Source: Ecdyonurus torrentis
Lineage: Eukaryota > Arthropoda > Insecta > Ephemeroptera > Heptageniidae
Direction: 5' to 3'
NCBI GenBank assembly: GCA_949318235.1
Contig: OX439127.1
Coordinates: forward strand, 8,736,987 to 8,800,986
DNA length: 64,000 nt
The translations under genes and the position numbers were made by a program. Positions 61,801-64,000 of this stretch are shown here, one piece after another (positions within the stretch are counted from its first letter, which is position 1; the number at the start of each line of letters is the position of its first letter). The notes under the pieces are model-generated. The model was given only the letters and a program-made list of their open reading frames with translations, had not been told where the DNA came from and searched no databases.

Positions 61801-63676
61801 GTGAAGTTCTTTTGATTGGATTAACCTATGAGTGTTTGGTTACAGGTCCTGGTCTTGCGTTCCTTGCATATCCGTCAGCAGTGTTACAACTACCTGGGTC
61901 GCCGCTTTGGGCTTGTCTCTTCTTCATAATGGTGTTATTCATAGGTCTCGACAGTCAGGTATGACCGGTAAACAAGTAGTCATGGCACATGCTCAAATGA
62001 CTCTCCTACTTCGTTTCAGTTCTGTACCATGGAGGGCTTCATCACGGCCATGGTGGATGAGTGGCCTCAGTTGTTGCGTCGTCGTAAGGAGTTGTTCATC
62101 GCACTTGTCTGCTTCCTCTCGTATCTTGTTGGCTTAACTTGCGTCACTCAGGTACGAGAAATTTGGTTACTACTACAATTACAATAGCAAAATTAATTAA
62201 TCGAAAGCTCACCTACTCCAATTAATACAACAGCCATTAATTTACCGATGTGCCACTATCGGTATACATTTGAGATTTCATTTGCATATAAAATTTCAAT
62301 GCTTCCAAGTCGTCCAATGACTATAAGCATTATATAAACTTAAAACGTAGGTAATTTATTCAACTAAATACATATAGTAATAATATAATCAAGATCAAAA
62401 TTTATTTGACTGATTCTTGGTTGAATTATTTGAAATTCTAATAGAATTTCTGAGCAAGAGAAATATAAAGGAGTTTTTGAAATCAAAATGCATTTCTTTT
62501 AATACGGAGTATAATTATATATAATTAAAACTTTTCAATAATACTTTTCCATCGCCAAGTTGTTCAAGTCTAAAATGTGATGCAATCAAAAACATGTGCT
62601 ATCTGTTCCAGGGTGGTATGTACGTATTCCAACTGCTGGACTCGTACGCTGTCAGTGGATTCTGTTTGCTCTTCTTAATTTTCTTTGAGTGTATCTCCAT
62701 CTCCTGGGCGTTTGGTGTGAACCGCTTCTATGACGGCATCAAGGATATGATTGGCTACTATCCATTCGCGTGGTGGAAGTTCTGCTGGGTGTTCACCACT
62801 CCGACAATTTGTTTCGTAAGTTCCGCAACATTAAAATTACTAATCATTTGCAATGGATTGATTTTTGATAAAGTTTTTGTTAAATAATTTATTTCTTAAA
62901 TTTTATCATAACATTGGTATATTTTGTAGGGTGTGTTCATTTTCAATATCGTGCAATGGACTCCTATCAAATATCTGGACTACGAATACCCCTGGTGGAG
63001 CCACTTCATTGGATGGATCACCGCACTTTCCTCTATGTTGTGCATCCCTGGCTACATGATCTGGGTGTGGTACAAGACTCCAGGAGACTTCCAAACGGTG
63101 AGTTCATAATATATGCCACAATTTTACATTTTAAATTAAATCAATTTTGGGATTTCACCCTAAAAATTTGATTAAAATTTTTGAAATTTAAAACTATTCT
63201 GATAAAATTTTAACTTACCAAATCAAAATGTTTTAATCTGTTATAAAAATTATATAAGCAGTCGCAACTAAAAACGTATACCTTGATAGATTTACATTAC
63301 TTTTGTTTTTTTTAGTTTATAGACGTTTGCCCTAGTTAACCTGTCCAATTAACTGCAATTCATAAAAAAAAAAAAAAAAAAAAAAAAAACTGTCTGTCAT
63401 TTTGTACCAGGAAATTTTTTAATCTATTTATATACTCTATTTAATACTAAGAGATACCCAATAATATATCATTTATCAAAACAACATAATATGTAAAGGT
63501 ATAATCAATTATACTTAACTAGAATCCCATTATAAAATGATTTATTTTGATTTACCTATATTTAATATTTGTACTTTTTCCCCCAGAAATTCAAACTGCT
63601 CGTAAGGATAGAAGACAATGTGGAACAGCTACGTAATAAGATGGCCAATAGTAATTCAGAAATCACCGCCCTATAA
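55881..63676 (+). CDS. Gat: Sodium- and chloride-dependent GABA transporter (SLC6 family), complete
   Basis: Thirteen coding exons (55914-56124, 56652-56783, 58075-58176, 58424-58607, 58694-58826, 59520-59654, 60377-60480, 60719-60843, 61846-61958, 62020-62151, 62612-62815, 62930-63097, 63587-63676) sum to 1833 bases: 610 residues and TAA. The protein moves GABA with Na+ and Cl- across the plasma membrane of neurons or glia. TM1 carries [16 protein letters not shown] (residues 50-65). Residues matching rat GAT1 positions keep a fixed offset: Tyr77 (GAT1 Y86), Tyr131 (Y140), Gln307 (Q291), Ser311 (S295), Asn343 (N327), Ser347 (S331), Asp411/Ser412 (D395/S396) and Thr416 (T400). GAT1 Tyr60 is replaced by Leu51. 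The large second extracellular loop has the Cys155-Cys164 pair and three sequons (Asn172, Asn181, Asn195). The C-terminus ends ITAL, a possible class I PDZ ligand. The ATG at 55914 has context CAACATGA. It closely matches insect GAT proteins as I know them. Confidence 0.95.
55895..55921 (+). promoter_or_regulatory. Overlapping upstream ORF in the GABA transporter leader
   Basis: An ATG at 55895 opens an 8-codon reading frame (MSCCRQHD) ending at TGA 55919-55921. It overlaps the main start codon at 55914 in another frame. Ribosomes using it would pass the main ATG. It lies in the same exon as the start codon, so it is present if the acceptor at 55880 is used. Confidence 0.5.
55914..56124 (+). 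CDS. Gat: GABA transporter exon 1: start codon, N-terminus, TM1
   Basis: The acceptor at 55880 (tatgacag) precedes 33 leader bases and the ATG at 55914. About 42 cytoplasmic residues lead into TM1 ([20 protein letters not shown]). Donor GTAAGA at 56125, phase 1, splitting a Gly codon of the NGGGAF motif. Confidence 0.92.
56652..56783 (+). CDS. Gat: GABA transporter exon 2: TM2
   Basis: Acceptor tgtgttttcag. It reads [20 protein letters not shown] then [20 protein letters not shown]. 44 codons, phase 1 at both ends, donor GTACGT at 56784. Tyr77, a chloride-site residue, is here. Confidence 0.95.
56946..57132 (+). mobile_element. MITE family A copy 6 (in GABA transporter intron 2)
   Basis: Starts AAATAACGTAATTTAGGCTA, has TTATGTCATTATAGCATAAA and GATGCTAAATTAGAACATAA, and ends near TATTAGGTATTTATTTTTG. 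Confidence 0.7.
57220..57646. mobile_element. 427-bp foldback element related to family B
   Basis: Left GATAATGAGGAAGGTGAATT and right AATTCACCTTCCTCCTTATT form the outer arms. Shared inner core AGTATTTTTAATTAATTTTT. A further perfect 16-bp stem at 57378-57393 and 57427-57442 (GTTCAGTAGCCAGTTT). TGACGTCA at 57483-57490. Confidence 0.75.
58075..58176 (+). CDS. Gat: GABA transporter exon 3: TM3
   Basis: Acceptor gttggaacag. It reads [20 protein letters not shown] then [14 protein letters not shown]. It includes Tyr131, the GAT1 Y140 equivalent needed for GABA binding. Donor GTACGA at 58177, phase 1. Confidence 0.95.
58424..58607 (+). CDS. Gat: GABA transporter exon 4: extracellular loop 2
   Basis: Acceptor ctgatgtgcag. 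It starts DLPWRTC and carries the conserved disulfide pair, two further cysteines and three N-glycosylation sequons, ending DPVKEFW plus a split Glu. Donor GTAAGT at 58608, phase 2. Confidence 0.94.
58694..58826 (+). CDS. Gat: GABA transporter exon 5: TM4
   Basis: A short intron (86 bp) precedes it; acceptor ttttttag. It reads [20 protein letters not shown] then [20 protein letters not shown] and WTGK. Donor GTAAGG at 58827, phase 0. Confidence 0.95.
59520..59654 (+). CDS. Gat: GABA transporter exon 6: TM5
   Basis: Acceptor ttgttttag. 45 codons from [20 protein letters not shown] to KLRESE. The donor at 59655 is the weaker GTCAGG, but the frame and homology at SE|VW fix the junction. Confidence 0.94.
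60232..60298 (+). repeat. Short dispersed repeat, copy 2
   Basis: GACAAGACTAACGCTTGTTG ... GAACTGCCTGGGTCAGTAAA, in GABA transporter intron 6, same orientation as copy 1. Confidence 0.6.
60377..60480 (+). CDS. Gat: GABA transporter exon 7: TM6
   Basis: Acceptor ctgtttcag. It reads [20 protein letters not shown] then [14 protein letters not shown]. It holds the unwound TM6 with the Gln307 and Ser311 chloride-site residues. Donor GTATGT at 60481, phase 2 (split Asn codon). Confidence 0.95.
60719..60843 (+). CDS. Gat: GABA transporter exon 8: TM7
   Basis: Acceptor tttaatttcag. It reads [20 protein letters not shown] then [20 protein letters not shown]. It includes the chloride/sodium ligand pair Asn343 and Ser347. 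Donor GTAAAT at 60844, phase 1. Confidence 0.95.
61465..61772. mobile_element. Foldback MITE family B copy 4 (in GABA transporter intron 8)
   Basis: Left AAGAGGAAGGACAAAAAATA is mirrored by TCTTTTAAGTCCACCTCATC. Paired cores are GACATTGTCCTGATTTGA and GATTCAGGACGATGTTCTCT. The central CRE-like motif is altered to TGACGCCA. Confidence 0.7.
61846..61958 (+). CDS. Gat: GABA transporter exon 9: TM8 first half
   Basis: Acceptor tggttacag. It reads [20 protein letters not shown] then [18 protein letters not shown]. Asp411 and Ser412 match the Na2-site residues of SLC6 carriers. Donor GTATGA at 61959, phase 0. Confidence 0.95.
62020..62151 (+). CDS. Gat: GABA transporter exon 10: TM8 end and TM9
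   Basis: Separated from exon 9 by only 61 bp. It starts [20 protein letters not shown] and runs to CVTQ, 44 codons, phase 0. Acceptor cttcgtttcag, donor GTACGA at 62152. Thr416 corresponds to GAT1 T400. Confidence 0.95.
62612..62815 (+). CDS. Gat: GABA transporter exon 11: TM10-TM11
   Basis: Acceptor tctgttccag. 68 codons, [20 protein letters not shown] ... [20 protein letters not shown] ... TPTICF. Donor GTAAGT at 62816, phase 0. Confidence 0.95.
62930..63097 (+). CDS. Gat: GABA transporter exon 12: TM11 end and TM12
   Basis: A 114-bp intron precedes it; acceptor attttgtag. 56 codons, [20 protein letters not shown] ... [20 protein letters not shown], ending QT. Donor GTGAGT at 63098. Confidence 0.94.
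63587..63676 (+). CDS. Gat: GABA transporter exon 13: C-terminal tail
   Basis: Acceptor tttttcccccag. 29 codons, [20 protein letters not shown] then NSNSEITAL, and TAA at 63674-63676. The conserved [11 protein letters not shown] segment supports the frame. Thr at -2 and Leu at the C-terminus fit a class I PDZ ligand. Confidence 0.9.
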   Translation, partial: KFKLLVRIEDNVEQLRNKMANSNSEITAL

Positions 63677-63811
63677 ATACGAAACCAATATAACATTCCT
63701 CAGCCAGTGCAAGTTGACAACTCGACTTAAATTATTAAACCATCCTCACTGGACTTTTACATACCTTCATACAATTTCTATTTTTTTTTTAATTTTTTTT
63801 TAGTCATTTTA

Positions 63812-63839
63812 AATAAAAATTCTTTAATATATTAATAAA
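63812..63839 (+). terminator. Candidate poly(A) signals of the GABA transporter
   Basis: AATAAA occurs at 63812-63817 and 63834-63839, about 140-160 bases after the stop codon. No transcript evidence chooses between them, and AATAAA is expected often in such AT-rich DNA. Confidence 0.4.
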
Positions 63840-64000
63840 ATAAATAAACAAAAATACTGCTAAAATTATTATCATAATAAAAGTGATACTTTTTGGTGCA
63901 TTCGTTTAACAAAACGTGTTGTATTTATCGACAAAATATAACAATGTCTTCCATTAAACATAATGAAATAATACTACTGAACATATAATATGTAACAATA

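Overview
This is an AT-rich (roughly 70% by eye) eukaryotic window, most likely from an arthropod nuclear genome (insect or crustacean; I cannot resolve the order). The arguments are split genes with canonical GT-AG introns, proteins that match arthropod neuronal families closely, a CAACATG-type start context, and very abundant (GA)n, (TA)n, (GT)n, (ATTC)n and homopolymer repeats. Only about 4 kb of the 64 kb is recognisably coding.

Layout. (1) 6889-17776, + strand: the last eight coding exons of a class C GPCR, a metabotropic glutamate receptor. They cover the C-terminal part of the Venus-flytrap domain, the cysteine-rich domain, seven membrane helices and a short Ser-rich tail. The N-terminal third of the protein is not in the window. 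(2) 17777 to about 49480: some 30 kb with no recognisable gene, filled with nonautonomous DNA transposons, foldback palindromes, tandem repeats and microsatellites. (3) About 49488-63676, + strand: a complete SLC6 sodium/chloride-dependent GABA transporter of 610 residues. It has 13 coding exons (55914-63676) and a probable non-coding first exon about 6.2 kb upstream.

Functional reading. A glutamate-sensing GPCR and a GABA reuptake transporter lie side by side in the same orientation. Both act at synapses, but nothing in the sequence shows co-regulation. Residues corresponding to the GAT1 chloride, sodium and GABA sites are conserved at a constant offset, so the transporter looks functional. 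The receptor keeps the lysine of the CD-x-x-KP motif that contacts the glutamate side chain in mammalian mGluRs.

The most notable non-genic content is a dense set of nonautonomous elements with visible boundaries. There are hAT-type elements with 8-bp target duplications (31229-32368 and 20277-20414, both perfect; 22092-23150 and 1215-1714, near-perfect). There are TTAA-flanked inverted-repeat elements, a 1.2-kb near-palindrome, and two dispersed MITE families with four to six copies each. The palindromic motif TGACGTCA occurs repeatedly inside the foldback elements. I found no evidence of a wholly new biological system; the mobile-element structures and a few splicing and leader oddities are the best leads.
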